A stretch of DNA of 64,000 nucleotides, from NCBI RefSeq assembly GCF_045278715.1, contig NZ_CP136420.1:1798001-1862000 (forward strand). Direction: 5' to 3'. Positions within the stretch are counted from its first letter, which is position 1; each line of letters starts with the position of its first letter. This document shows positions 25,792 through 33,410 of this stretch, piece by piece. The stretch is from Neomoorella carbonis (GTDB taxonomy: Bacteria > Bacillota > DSM-521 > Neomoorellales > Neomoorellaceae). Under the pieces are notes generated by a model. The model was given only the letters and a program-made list of their open reading frames with translations. It was not told the DNA's origin and did not search any database. A program made the position numbers and the translations under genes.

Positions 25792-26901
25792 TCATGACCT
25801 CCTTTTGCTTTCCGGAACAACCTTAAGGCCTTTATTGCCGCCCGGGTGAAGATGGCCCGGGGCAGGCCTCTTCACCTGCTTGGCAGCCTTTAGTTTCCCC
25901 CGGGAGGCACTTCCACCGGTTTCCCGGGCCTTTTCTTTTACCTGCCCCGATCGCTCCTTGTTGCGGGCAGCACTATTTTCCTGCTTCTCGCCCCGCTCCC
26001 CGTCGTTGTCACGATGGTTACCAGAACTATTACTATCTGAAACTTGCTGCCCCAGGGCCTTCTTGAGGGTGGCGCCCAGCTGCTGCTCCTTCTGCAAAAG
26101 ATCTTTATCCTGATGCAGCTTTTGGAGCAACTGCTCCCAGTTGCTGTCAAACCTCGCCAGCACCCTGGCCACGCTTTCTTTTTGCAGGTCGGCCGCCGTA
26201 ACGGGCAGTCCCGCTTCCAGGGCTTCCAGGAGGATGCCGTATTTCCCTGCCGAAAGGCCGGCGGCTTCAGCATGCTGGCGGATTTCCGGCTGGACGGTGG
26301 CCGCCTCTACTACCGCCCGGACCCTGGCCTGTTGAAGGATATTTCGGGCCTGGCTGGTTAGCTTCTGGCCCAGTTCAGCGCTGGCCGCCAGTTTTTCCTG
26401 GTCACTACCGGCAGCAGGGCTCACTGTTACCACCATGGCTCCCTGGCGGTCGGGCAGGTAATAACCCTGACGCACGGCCTCCCTGGTCAGGATCTCGACG
26501 GCGGTAGCTGCTTTTTCTTCTTTAAGGGCCACGCCGGCCAGGAGCTTTTCCCCATCGTCATTTAAGCCCCGGGCACTGAGCACCCTTTCCCGCTCATCCA
26601 CCGCCAGTTCAATGCTGGGGTTGATGTCGATATTAATATAATAGGCCGGTTCACCGGGGACAGGTGGCGCCATGACCCGGCGGGCCAGGGGTAGGGCCAG
26701 AATAAGCAACAGCATCACTGCCGCTACTGCCATCACAGCCTGCCGGGGGGGTCTCTTTTTTACCGGGGGCAACATCACCTCTTCCCCTACTTCTGGCACC
26801 GGTCCGGTCAGGTGGAGGGTACGCCACTCCCCCTCCGGAGTCAAAACAATGACCTTTTTTCCCTGCTTGGCCACCACCAGCCCCCGTTCAGGGTTAAGCA
26901 T
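25792..26901 (-). CDS. rsgI: Anti-sigma factor RsgI-like (membrane)
   Basis: Anti-sigma factor for SigI. 369 aa from the ATG at 26901, which has GGAG eight bases before it. The N-terminal cytoplasmic RsgI domain (about 1-50, GLVVAKQGKKVIVLTPEGEW) is followed by one membrane segment (about 55-77) and the conserved extracytoplasmic segment AYYINIDINPSIELAVD. The C-terminal third is charged and low-complexity (KARETGGSASRGKLK). No carbohydrate-binding module is present, unlike Clostridium thermocellum RsgI proteins. It overlaps sigI by 8 nt. Confidence 0.9.
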   Translation of the reverse strand: MLNPERGLVVAKQGKKVIVLTPEGEWRTLHLTGPVPEVGEEVMLPPVKKRPPRQAVMAVAAVMLLLILALPLARRVMAPPVPGEPAYYINIDINPSIELAVDERERVLSARGLNDDGEKLLAGVALKEEKAATAVEILTREAVRQGYYLPDRQGAMVVTVSPAAGSDQEKLAASAELGQKLTSQARNILQQARVRAVVEAATVQPEIRQHAEAAGLSAGKYGILLEALEAGLPVTAADLQKESVARVLARFDSNWEQLLQKLHQDKDLLQKEQQLGATLKKALGQQVSDSNSSGNHRDNDGERGEKQENSAARNKERSGQVKEKARETGGSASRGKLKAAKQVKRPAPGHLHPGGNKGLKVVPESKRRS

Positions 26902-27628
26902 CCTGACCACTCCCTTTGCTCTGGCCTATGTAATTTGCCAGGTATTCATAATCGCCCATCAGCATGATTGCTGCGGCGATAATATATTTGCGGTGGCGCT
27001 CCAGGGTTTTGCGGCTGGTCTCCACGGACTTTTCCAGGGCTTTCAGGGGCAAGGCTTTGCGTTCCCGGAGGTACCGGCTGAAAAGGGGGTTGGCCGCCAC
27101 TACCCGGGCGGCTGCCAGGGCCCGGTCACGGGCGTCCCGGTGCTGGGGGCTGGCCTTGACCAGGTCCTTGAAGGTTATGCCAAAGCTGGCCAGCTCTTCC
27201 CGGTAGCGCTCTATTTCCCGGCGCCGGTCGGCCAGTTCGTTGACCAGGTTTATCTCTTCCTCGCCCAGGGAATCGACGGCGGCTGCCGTTTCATTATCCA
27301 GAGCCTGTAAGGACACCACCCGCCGGTGGCGCCCCTCCCGGCGGAAATAATCAACTAAACGGCGGCGGATAATGGTCTCGGCGAGGGTTAAAAAGTTGGA
27401 ACCCCCGCCCGGCCGGAAACTGTCTATAGCTTCGTTAAAGGCCATCAGGCCGACACTGGCCTCGTCATCTTCTCCCAGACGGATAAAATGACCCGTTGCC
27501 CGGGAAACGACGGCCAGGATAAAGGGGGTAAAGCGGCGGATTAATTCCTCCCTGGCCCCGGCATCCCCGTTCCTTGCCTTGAGCAGTAACTGGCTGGGGT
27601 CTGCTTCCGATGGCACTTTTAGCTTCAC
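26894..27628 (-). CDS. sigI: RNA polymerase sigma factor SigI
   Basis: Alternative sigma-70-family factor, 244 aa, linked to heat and cell-wall stress in Bacillus. Region 2 is visible in ELIRRFTPFILAVVSRATG and ASVGLMAFNEAIDSFRP with TIIRRRLVDYFRRE. The C-terminal half has the SigI-specific domain, including a helix-turn-helix (KALEKSVETSRKTLERHRKYI). Its stop lies inside the rsgI start region, the usual sigma/anti-sigma coupling. It follows the DUF2905 gene by 47 nt, so basal expression may come from the ruv operon. Confidence 0.93.
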   Translation of the reverse strand: MKLKVPSEADPSQLLLKARNGDAGAREELIRRFTPFILAVVSRATGHFIRLGEDDEASVGLMAFNEAIDSFRPGGGSNFLTLAETIIRRRLVDYFRREGRHRRVVSLQALDNETAAAVDSLGEEEINLVNELADRRREIERYREELASFGITFKDLVKASPQHRDARDRALAAARVVAANPLFSRYLRERKALPLKALEKSVETSRKTLERHRKYIIAAAIMLMGDYEYLANYIGQSKGSGQDA

Positions 27629-27675
27629 CTCGCATATTATTCGCAGGACCCTGTCGTTTTCCGGCTACCAGCCCC

Positions 27676-27900
27676 TTAACGGCGGAAGATTAAATTTAAG
27701 ACGATGGTTAGGATGAGGCTTAAGAGAAGGGAGCTCAGCAGGGGAAAATAGAAGGTAAAGTTGCCCTTCTGGATATAAATGTCCCCCGGCAGGCGCCCGA
27801 TGGAAAAGATTTTCCCCATCCCCAGGAGGATGAGACCCATCAGGGCAAGTAGCAGTCCCATCCCCAGCAGCATTTTGCCGAAAAAACTCCAGTCGCCCAT
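27676..27900 (-). CDS. DUF2905 membrane protein (YrzS-like)
   Basis: 74 aa with two membrane segments (about 6-28 and 50-72) and the family's central loop IGRLPGDIYIQKGNFTFYFPL. Function is unknown. The DUF2905 gene commonly sits next to queA-tgt or ruvB in Firmicutes (yrzS in B. subtilis), as here, 20 nt after ruvB. Confidence 0.9.
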   Translation of the reverse strand: MGDWSFFGKMLLGMGLLLALMGLILLGMGKIFSIGRLPGDIYIQKGNFTFYFPLLSSLLLSLILTIVLNLIFRR

Positions 27901-27920
27901 GGTAGTTCCTCCAATTTAAT

Positions 27921-28931
27921 TTAAAACAAACTGTCCATCCGGGATATCCCCAGGTGCTCGTAGGCCCTGGCTGTAGCCATGCGGCCCCGGGGAGTGCGCT
28001 GGATAAAACCGTGCTGGAGCAAAAATGGCTCATAGACATCCTCAATGGTATCCGGTTCTTCGCTGATAGCCGCCGCCAGGGTGTCCAGGCCCACCGGGCC
28101 ACCGTTAAATTTCTTGATAAGGGTTAACAACAGGCGGCGGTCGGAATTGTCCAGGCCTAAGGAGTCAACTTGCAGGAGTTCTAAAGCTTCCCTGGCTACC
28201 TGCCGGGTAATTGTCCCCCCGGCCCGGACTTCAGCGTAATCCCGTACCCTTTTCAGCAGGCGGTTGGCCACCCGGGGTGTTCCCCGGGAACGGCAGGCAA
28301 TCTCCCTGGCCCCTTCAGGCTCAATGCTTACCTGCAGGATGGCTGCCGCCCGGAGAATAATTTGCTCCAGTTCCTCTATCTGGTAAAACTCCAGGCGAGA
28401 ATTAATGCCGAAGCGATCCCTTAAAGGCGAAGACAACAACCCGGCCCTGGTGGTAGCCCCAACCAGGGTAAAGGGAGGTAAATCAAGGCGGATAGAGCGG
28501 GCACCGGGGCCTTTGCCCAGAATAATATCCAGGGCAAAATCTTCCATGGCCGGGTACAGGATCTCCTCTACCTGGCGGGGTAGGCGGTGGATTTCATCTA
28601 TAAAGAGAACGTCCCGGGGCTCCAAATTGGTTAGGATGGCCGCCAGATCCCCGGCTCGTTCCAGGGCCGGACCCGAGGTGACCCTTAAACTTACCCCCAG
28701 CTCGTTGGCAATTATCCCGGCCAGGGTGGTCTTCCCCAGGCCGGGAGGGCCGTAGAGCAGGACGTGGTCCAGGGCTTCCCCCCGCTCCCGGGCCGCCTGG
28801 ATAAAGATGCTTAAGGTTTCCTTGACATGCTCCTGGCCGATATATTCCGCCAGGTGGCGCGGGCGCAGGCTCACTTCCAGTTCTTCGTCTTCCCGGTGCA
28901 GGTTCCCGGCCAGCAAGCGCTCTGCCGTCAA
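27921..28931 (-). CDS. ruvB: Holliday junction branch migration helicase RuvB
   Basis: AAA+ motor of the RuvAB complex, 336 aa. Walker A is GPPGLGKTTLAGIIANE and Walker B is FIDEIHRL. Sensor 1 is VGATTRAG and the arginine finger is in LRDRFG. A winged-helix domain occupies the C-terminal 75 residues (GPVGLDTLAAAISEE). The start overlaps the ruvA stop by 4 nt. Part of the ruvC-ruvA-ruvB operon. Confidence 0.97.
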   Translation of the reverse strand: MTAERLLAGNLHREDEELEVSLRPRHLAEYIGQEHVKETLSIFIQAARERGEALDHVLLYGPPGLGKTTLAGIIANELGVSLRVTSGPALERAGDLAAILTNLEPRDVLFIDEIHRLPRQVEEILYPAMEDFALDIILGKGPGARSIRLDLPPFTLVGATTRAGLLSSPLRDRFGINSRLEFYQIEELEQIILRAAAILQVSIEPEGAREIACRSRGTPRVANRLLKRVRDYAEVRAGGTITRQVAREALELLQVDSLGLDNSDRRLLLTLIKKFNGGPVGLDTLAAAISEEPDTIEDVYEPFLLQHGFIQRTPRGRMATARAYEHLGISRMDSLF

Positions 28932-29548
28932 ACAGCTCCACCTCCCCGGCCTATGGTTTTCAACACTCCCTGGATGATGGCCGCCGTACCGGCCTCCGGC
29001 CCCAGTTCCACCTTAACCCTGGCCAGAACCTGGCTTATCTCATCGCGGCTGTAGCCCAGGGCCAGGAGGGCGGCCAGGGCTTCATCATTAGCGCCGGCCC
29101 CGTTATCCCCGGACACCCCGGCTGTTACCACAGTCTCACCGGCGAGACCCGATTTTAAAACGGCATCTTTTAATTCCAGGAGCAGGCGTTTAGCCTTCTT
29201 GGCTCCGATGCCGGGGAGGGCGGTCAGGAAGGCGGTATCTTCAGCAACAATAGCCTGCGCCAGCTTTTCCGGAGATGCCGCCGCGAGGATTTGGAGTGCC
29301 CCGCGGGGACCAATGCCAGCCACCCCCAGTAAAAGGGTAAAGAACCTTAGCCCCTCGGGCCGGGTAAAACCGTAGAGCTCAAGGGCGTCTTCCCTGACTA
29401 CCAGGTGGGTATAGACGGCAATCTCTGTTCCCGCAGGCGGCCAAACTTCCGCGGGCGGTGTACGGACAAACCAGCCAACGCCCCCGGTTTCCAGCAAAAT
29501 CCCTTCCGGCATTACCTGGAGTAGCCGCCCGCGCAGGTAACCAATCAC
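28928..29548 (-). CDS. ruvA: Holliday junction DNA-binding protein RuvA
   Basis: Tetrameric junction-binding partner of RuvB. 206 aa from GTG at 29548. It reads IGYLRGRL, the invariant RuvA start, and this GTG overlaps the ruvC stop (GTGA), giving the expected coupling. The longer frame to 29602 only reads through ruvC. Two helix-hairpin-helix motifs (GVAGIGPRGALQIL and LPGIGAKKAKRLL) form the DNA-binding domain, and the RuvB-interacting domain is at the C-terminus (ALAALLALGYSRDEI). Confidence 0.95.
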   Translation of the reverse strand: MIGYLRGRLLQVMPEGILLETGGVGWFVRTPPAEVWPPAGTEIAVYTHLVVREDALELYGFTRPEGLRFFTLLLGVAGIGPRGALQILAAASPEKLAQAIVAEDTAFLTALPGIGAKKAKRLLLELKDAVLKSGLAGETVVTAGVSGDNGAGANDEALAALLALGYSRDEISQVLARVKVELGPEAGTAAIIQGVLKTIGRGGGAV

Positions 29549-30051
29549 TGCGGCAACACCCCGGCTTCCCGCCGGCGCCAGGGAGCTATACTTGCGTGGC
29601 AAATGGCTACGGCCAGGGCATCGGCCACATCATCGGGTTCCGGCCGGCTTTTCAGGCCCAGCAGGGCCTGAACCATCCGCTGCACCTGCTCTTTGGGAGC
29701 CCGGCCATAACCGGTCACCGCCTGTTTGACTTCCAGGGGCGTGTACTCGGCAACGGGAAGGGCCGCATGAGCTGCCGCGAGCAACGCCACCCCCCGGGCC
29801 TGGCCTACCGCCATGGCCGTACGGCTGTTTTTATTAAAAAAGAGTTCTTCAATGGCCATAATATCCGGACGGTAATTTTTTATTATTTCCTGGAGGTGGT
29901 CGTAAATCAGGACCAAGCGCCGGCTTGCTTTTTCCCCTGCCGGCGTCCGGATACAGCCATAAGCAAAGGCCTGCAGTGGCCCGGCATTCCTCACCTCTAT
30001 CAGGCCATAGCCAACTATGGCTGTACCAGGGTCGATTCCCAGGATCAACAT
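29545..30051 (-). CDS. ruvC: Holliday junction resolvase RuvC
   Basis: Endonuclease that resolves Holliday junctions. 168 aa from ATG at 30051, eight bases after GGAGG. The N-terminus LILGIDPGTAIVGYGLI holds the first catalytic aspartate; IEELFF gives a catalytic glutamate, and PDDVADALAVAICH the C-terminal acidic pair. First gene of ruvCAB, with its own promoter. B. subtilis lacks RuvC and uses RecU, so ruvC here is a Clostridial trait. Confidence 0.96.
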   Translation of the reverse strand: MLILGIDPGTAIVGYGLIEVRNAGPLQAFAYGCIRTPAGEKASRRLVLIYDHLQEIIKNYRPDIMAIEELFFNKNSRTAMAVGQARGVALLAAAHAALPVAEYTPLEVKQAVTGYGRAPKEQVQRMVQALLGLKSRPEPDDVADALAVAICHASIAPWRRREAGVLPQ

Positions 30052-30088
30052 CCTTTTACTCCTCCCTGGCAATTATTCGACGTTAAAG

Positions 30089-30117
30089 ATAGTAGTTCCT
30101 TTTTTTGTACCATGCAA
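30089..30117 (-). promoter_or_regulatory. Probable promoter of ruvC-ruvA-ruvB
   Basis: Minus strand TTGCAT (30117-30112), a 17-nt spacer, TACTAT (30094-30089), 38 nt before the ruvC start. Both hexamers are only partial matches. No LexA-type palindrome is apparent. Confidence 0.5.
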
Positions 30118-30145
30118 ACTATTATTCCAGGCCAATTTTCTATAT

Positions 30146-30189
30146 CTTGCCGGCTGGAAAGAGTTATAATATATCTGGATGCCGGCAAG
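30146..30189 (+). promoter_or_regulatory. Promoter -10 flanked by 9-bp inverted repeats, upstream of the dehydratase-like operon
   Basis: TATAAT (30165-30170) lies between CTTGCCGGC (30146-30154) and GCCGGCAAG (30181-30189), perfect 9-bp arms 26 bp apart. A clear -35 is not visible. The left arm is where a -35 should be, so the pair looks like an operator, or a site for an activator, controlling the three genes downstream. Confidence 0.55.
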
Positions 30190-30221
30190 ACCTGGCAGGC
30201 TTGAATTGAGGGGAGCAAGAA

Positions 30222-31271
30222 ATGAGCAACTTGATGGGCTGGCTGTGCCACTATACGCCGGTGGAAATTTTAACTGCTCTAGGGTACACACCTTACCGGC
30301 TGCTGGGAAGAAAAGGCAATAACCCGCGCGCCGCTACATATCTGCCGGGGAACCTCTGCCCTTATGTCCAGAGCTGCCTCGAGGCAGCCATCAAGCAGGA
30401 GTTGCCGCCCCTGGCCGGCGTCGTAATCGCCCGCTCCTGCAACGCCATGATCCACCTGGCTAACGTATGGCCCCGCTATGGTTTAAAGGGTAATACCCTC
30501 GTCCTCGATGTGCCCCGCCGCCTTGATGAGAACGCAGTTTTCTATTTCAGCCAGAATTTACGCCGGCTAGCGTCAGAGCTCGCTCACTCCGGGGCGCGGC
30601 AATTAGACGAAGAACGTTTATGGGCGGCCATAACCTGGTGGGAAGAACAAAGGGCAGCCTGGCGTGAGCTTTTAACCTGCCGGGCCGCGGGGCAAGACCC
30701 TCCGGCCGGGGAAGAAATCATGGACGGGCTGGCCAGGTGGCAAACGCCCCTTAACCCCGGGGAAGCAGAAAAATGGGAGACGGTTATTAACCGGTTAGCC
30801 AGGCAACCCTGTAGAAAAAACGCCGGGCGGCCGCGCTTGCTGCTTTCCGGGAGCATCCTCCCGCGAGAATTAATTGCCATGGTAGAAGAATGCGGCGGTT
30901 TATCTGTTTTCGAGGACAGCTGCAATGGCCGGCGCCTTTTATTAGCCCCCGCCACCGGGGCAGAGGGTGACCCTTACCTTTACCTGGCCAGGCTCTACCT
31001 GGGATCCCCCCCCTGTCCCAGGATGGTAAACGAGCGCGAGAAACGCTGCCAGTACTGGGCCGAAGCAGTAGACCGGTTCCGTATCCAGGGAGTCATTTAC
31101 CATGCCATGAAGTTTTGCGATGCCGCCATGTACGACTTCCTGGCCCTGAAGAGCTTTTGCGAAAAGAGGGGGTTACCCCTCCTTCGCCTCGATGGGGATT
31201 TCAGCGGTGGTAACCGGGGCCAGTGGCAGACGCGGGTGGAAGCCTTTCTAGAAATGCTGGAGGTGCGGTAG
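30222..31271 (+). CDS. 2-hydroxyacyl-CoA dehydratase-type protein (HgdB/BcrC family), subunit 1
   Basis: Iron-sulfur protein of the HgdB/BcrC/DCCP superfamily, 349 aa. The N-terminus HYTPVEILTALGYTPYRLLG matches the family start, and cysteines lie where the cluster ligands sit: YLPGNLCPYVQSC, ARSCNAM, FEDSCNGRR and MKFCDAAMYD. The partner protein begins one base before it ends (TAGTG), and the activator follows. Such proteins accept an electron driven by ATP hydrolysis in the activator. The substrate is not shown by context, because no CoA-transferase or acyl-CoA dehydrogenase is near. It is preceded by an AGGGGAGC site. Confidence 0.85.
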   Translation: MSNLMGWLCHYTPVEILTALGYTPYRLLGRKGNNPRAATYLPGNLCPYVQSCLEAAIKQELPPLAGVVIARSCNAMIHLANVWPRYGLKGNTLVLDVPRRLDENAVFYFSQNLRRLASELAHSGARQLDEERLWAAITWWEEQRAAWRELLTCRAAGQDPPAGEEIMDGLARWQTPLNPGEAEKWETVINRLARQPCRKNAGRPRLLLSGSILPRELIAMVEECGGLSVFEDSCNGRRLLLAPATGAEGDPYLYLARLYLGSPPCPRMVNEREKRCQYWAEAVDRFRIQGVIYHAMKFCDAAMYDFLALKSFCEKRGLPLLRLDGDFSGGNRGQWQTRVEAFLEMLEVR

Positions 31272-32536
31272 TGGATATCTACCAGTTATTGCGCTCTTAT
31301 CTGGAATCGACTTTGCGCCAGCGCGCCTTAAAATCTCCCTGGACATATAGACTGCTAAAGCAGGCCGCGGCAGCCCAAAAAAGACATTATCCCTGGCAGG
31401 CGGCCCACCGGCTGCTTCTCAATACCATCGACCAGGCAGCAGCAGCTTTTCTACAAAAAAGGCCGGTGATCTGGCACAATGTTTTCTTCCCCACCGAGGT
31501 CCTTTATGGTCTGGGAGCAGTTCCCTTTGCCCCGGAAGCAGCCGCTGTGGTGGCTACAGGTTTGGGGATAGCCGGGAGGGCCTTGCAGCGGGCTGAAGGT
31601 GATTGGGTAAGCAGCGAGGCCTGCTCCTTCCACCGCCTGGCCCATGGTTGCGACCGGGAAGGTTACTTCCCGCCGCCAGCAGCGGTAGTCTGCAGCTCTC
31701 ACCTGTGCGACACCGCTCCCCAATCCCTGGCGGCTACGGCAGCTTACCACGGGGTGCCCTTTTACCTGTTAGACGTACCCCACCAGCAGGACGCCGCCGC
31801 CCTGGAATATGTCGCCCGCCAGCTCAAAAGTATAACCTTTTCCCTGGCAGAAACCTTAAACCTGGAGTGGGACGGGGACCGTTTTCAAGAGGCCCTTGTT
31901 AACTCCAACGCAGCCCGGGAACGCCTGCTGGCAATAAACCGCCTGCGCCAGCAGCGCCCGGCCTGCATCCGGGGGGAAGAAGCCCACAGCTTTATTTACC
32001 TCATACTGGCGGGTTTTGGCGCCTCAACCTCGGTGGAGGTTTACGGGGAACTATTAACGGAGCTGGCCCAGCGTTACCGGGACCAGCGCCGGGCCGTACC
32101 GGAAGAAAAGGCCCGTTTGGTATGGTTGCACCTGCGGCCCTATTACCCCAATGCCATTTTCCAGATTTTAGAACAGGAAGCCGGGGCAGTGGTGGTTTGC
32201 GAAGAAATGAATTATGTTTATTGGGAACCCCTGGACCCGGAAAGGCCCTTTTACAGCCTGGCGCGTAAAGTTTTAAGCCACCACGGCCTTGGCCCTATGA
32301 CCAGGAGGATAGAAGCTATCCTGGCCATGGTCGACGCCTACCAGGCCGGTGGGGTCATCCATTTTGCCCACTGGGGTTGCCGCCAGAGCACAGCTGGTTT
32401 GCGCTTGTTGCAGGATGCTTTACGGGAAAGGGGCATACCTTTCCTCAACCTGGAGGGTGACTGCGTCGATCAAAGCAAATACGCTCCAGGCGCTGTCAGG
32501 ACGCGCCTGGAAGGTTTTCTGGAAATGTTATTATAA
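31271..32536 (+). CDS. 2-hydroxyacyl-CoA dehydratase-type protein, subunit 2 (or DCCP-like)
   Basis: 421 aa from GTG at 31271, which overlaps the stop of subunit 1. It is the same superfamily: WHNVFFPTEVLYGLGAVPF, SEACSFHRLAHGC, VVCSSHLCDTAPQS, VVCEEMNYVYWEP and HWGCRQSTAGLRLLQD, ending LNLEGDCVDQ. The length and the extra cysteines recall the double-cubane-cluster protein of Carboxydothermus, but the ligand set needs alignment. Subunit 1 carries more ligand-like cysteines than a typical beta subunit, so a heterodimer is likely. The open frame to 31223 is not supported. Confidence 0.85.
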   Translation: MDIYQLLRSYLESTLRQRALKSPWTYRLLKQAAAAQKRHYPWQAAHRLLLNTIDQAAAAFLQKRPVIWHNVFFPTEVLYGLGAVPFAPEAAAVVATGLGIAGRALQRAEGDWVSSEACSFHRLAHGCDREGYFPPPAAVVCSSHLCDTAPQSLAATAAYHGVPFYLLDVPHQQDAAALEYVARQLKSITFSLAETLNLEWDGDRFQEALVNSNAARERLLAINRLRQQRPACIRGEEAHSFIYLILAGFGASTSVEVYGELLTELAQRYRDQRRAVPEEKARLVWLHLRPYYPNAIFQILEQEAGAVVVCEEMNYVYWEPLDPERPFYSLARKVLSHHGLGPMTRRIEAILAMVDAYQAGGVIHFAHWGCRQSTAGLRLLQDALRERGIPFLNLEGDCVDQSKYAPGAVRTRLEGFLEMLL

Positions 32537-32566
32537 AGAAATTAATTACTCCGGGAGGTTATACCC

Positions 32567-33334
32567 TTGGTCCTAACAGCGGGAGTGGATATCGGGTCCC
32601 TGACGACCAAAGCAGTTGTAGTCCGGGACGGCCGGGTGGTGGGCGCCGCCGTCCTGAAGAGCGGCGTTGACAGCGCTGAGATTGCCAGAAAGGCTTTACA
32701 GGAGGCCCTGGAACAAGCCGGGTTTAAGGAAGATTCCCTGGACGGCATTGTGGCCACGGGCTACGGCCGTATCCGGGTTCCCTTCGCCCAGCGCCGGGTT
32801 ACAGAAATAACCTGCCACGCCAGGGGAATTTATCACCTCTGGCCGGACATACGCACGGTCATCGATATTGGCGGCCAGGATAGCAAAGTTATCCTCCTGG
32901 ATGACGGCGGCAAAGTGCGGGATTTTGTCATGAATGAGAAATGTGCCGCCGGCACCGGCCGTTTCCTAGAAGTCATGGCCAGCGCCCTGGAGGTCCCGGT
33001 AAAGGATATGGGGACCCTCTCTCAACAGGCAAGCCAGGGTGCCAGCATTAGCAGCATGTGTACCGTCTTTGCCGAATCCGAAGTTGTTTCCCTGGTAGCC
33101 GAAGGCCGGCCGGTAGCAGAAATTATCAAGGGCCTGCATAATGCCATCGCCCAGCGGGTAGTGGCCATGGCCCAGCGGGCAGGCTGGGAAGAGCCGGTAG
33201 CCATGACGGGCGGGGTGGCCAAAAACCTGGGAGTTGTAAAAAGCCTGGAAGAATACCTTGGCACAAGCATCCGCATCCCCCCGGACCCGCAAATAATTGG
33301 AGCCCTGGGGGCAGCCCTGCTGGCGGCCGGGTAG
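32567..33334 (+). CDS. Acyl-CoA dehydratase activase / DCCP reductase (BadF/HgdC family ATPase)
   Basis: ASKHA-fold ATPase with one [4Fe-4S] cluster between two subunits, which pumps an electron into its dehydratase-type partner. 255 aa, the usual HgdC length. It shows GVDIGSLTTKAVVV, the second phosphate loop VIDIGGQDSKVI, and cluster cysteines in NEKCAAGTGRFLE and SSMCTVFAESE, with the adenosine motif MTGGVAKNLGV. The start is a TTG after GGGAGG, 30 nt downstream of subunit 2. The trio is therefore one operon. Confidence 0.93.
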   Translation: MVLTAGVDIGSLTTKAVVVRDGRVVGAAVLKSGVDSAEIARKALQEALEQAGFKEDSLDGIVATGYGRIRVPFAQRRVTEITCHARGIYHLWPDIRTVIDIGGQDSKVILLDDGGKVRDFVMNEKCAAGTGRFLEVMASALEVPVKDMGTLSQQASQGASISSMCTVFAESEVVSLVAEGRPVAEIIKGLHNAIAQRVVAMAQRAGWEEPVAMTGGVAKNLGVVKSLEEYLGTSIRIPPDPQIIGALGAALLAAG

Positions 33335-33410
33335 CAAAATTCCTGGTGTTACCCCGCCCCTATACCGCCCATGAACCGCCCCCAACCATAATCGGGGCCA
33401 ACCCACCTGC

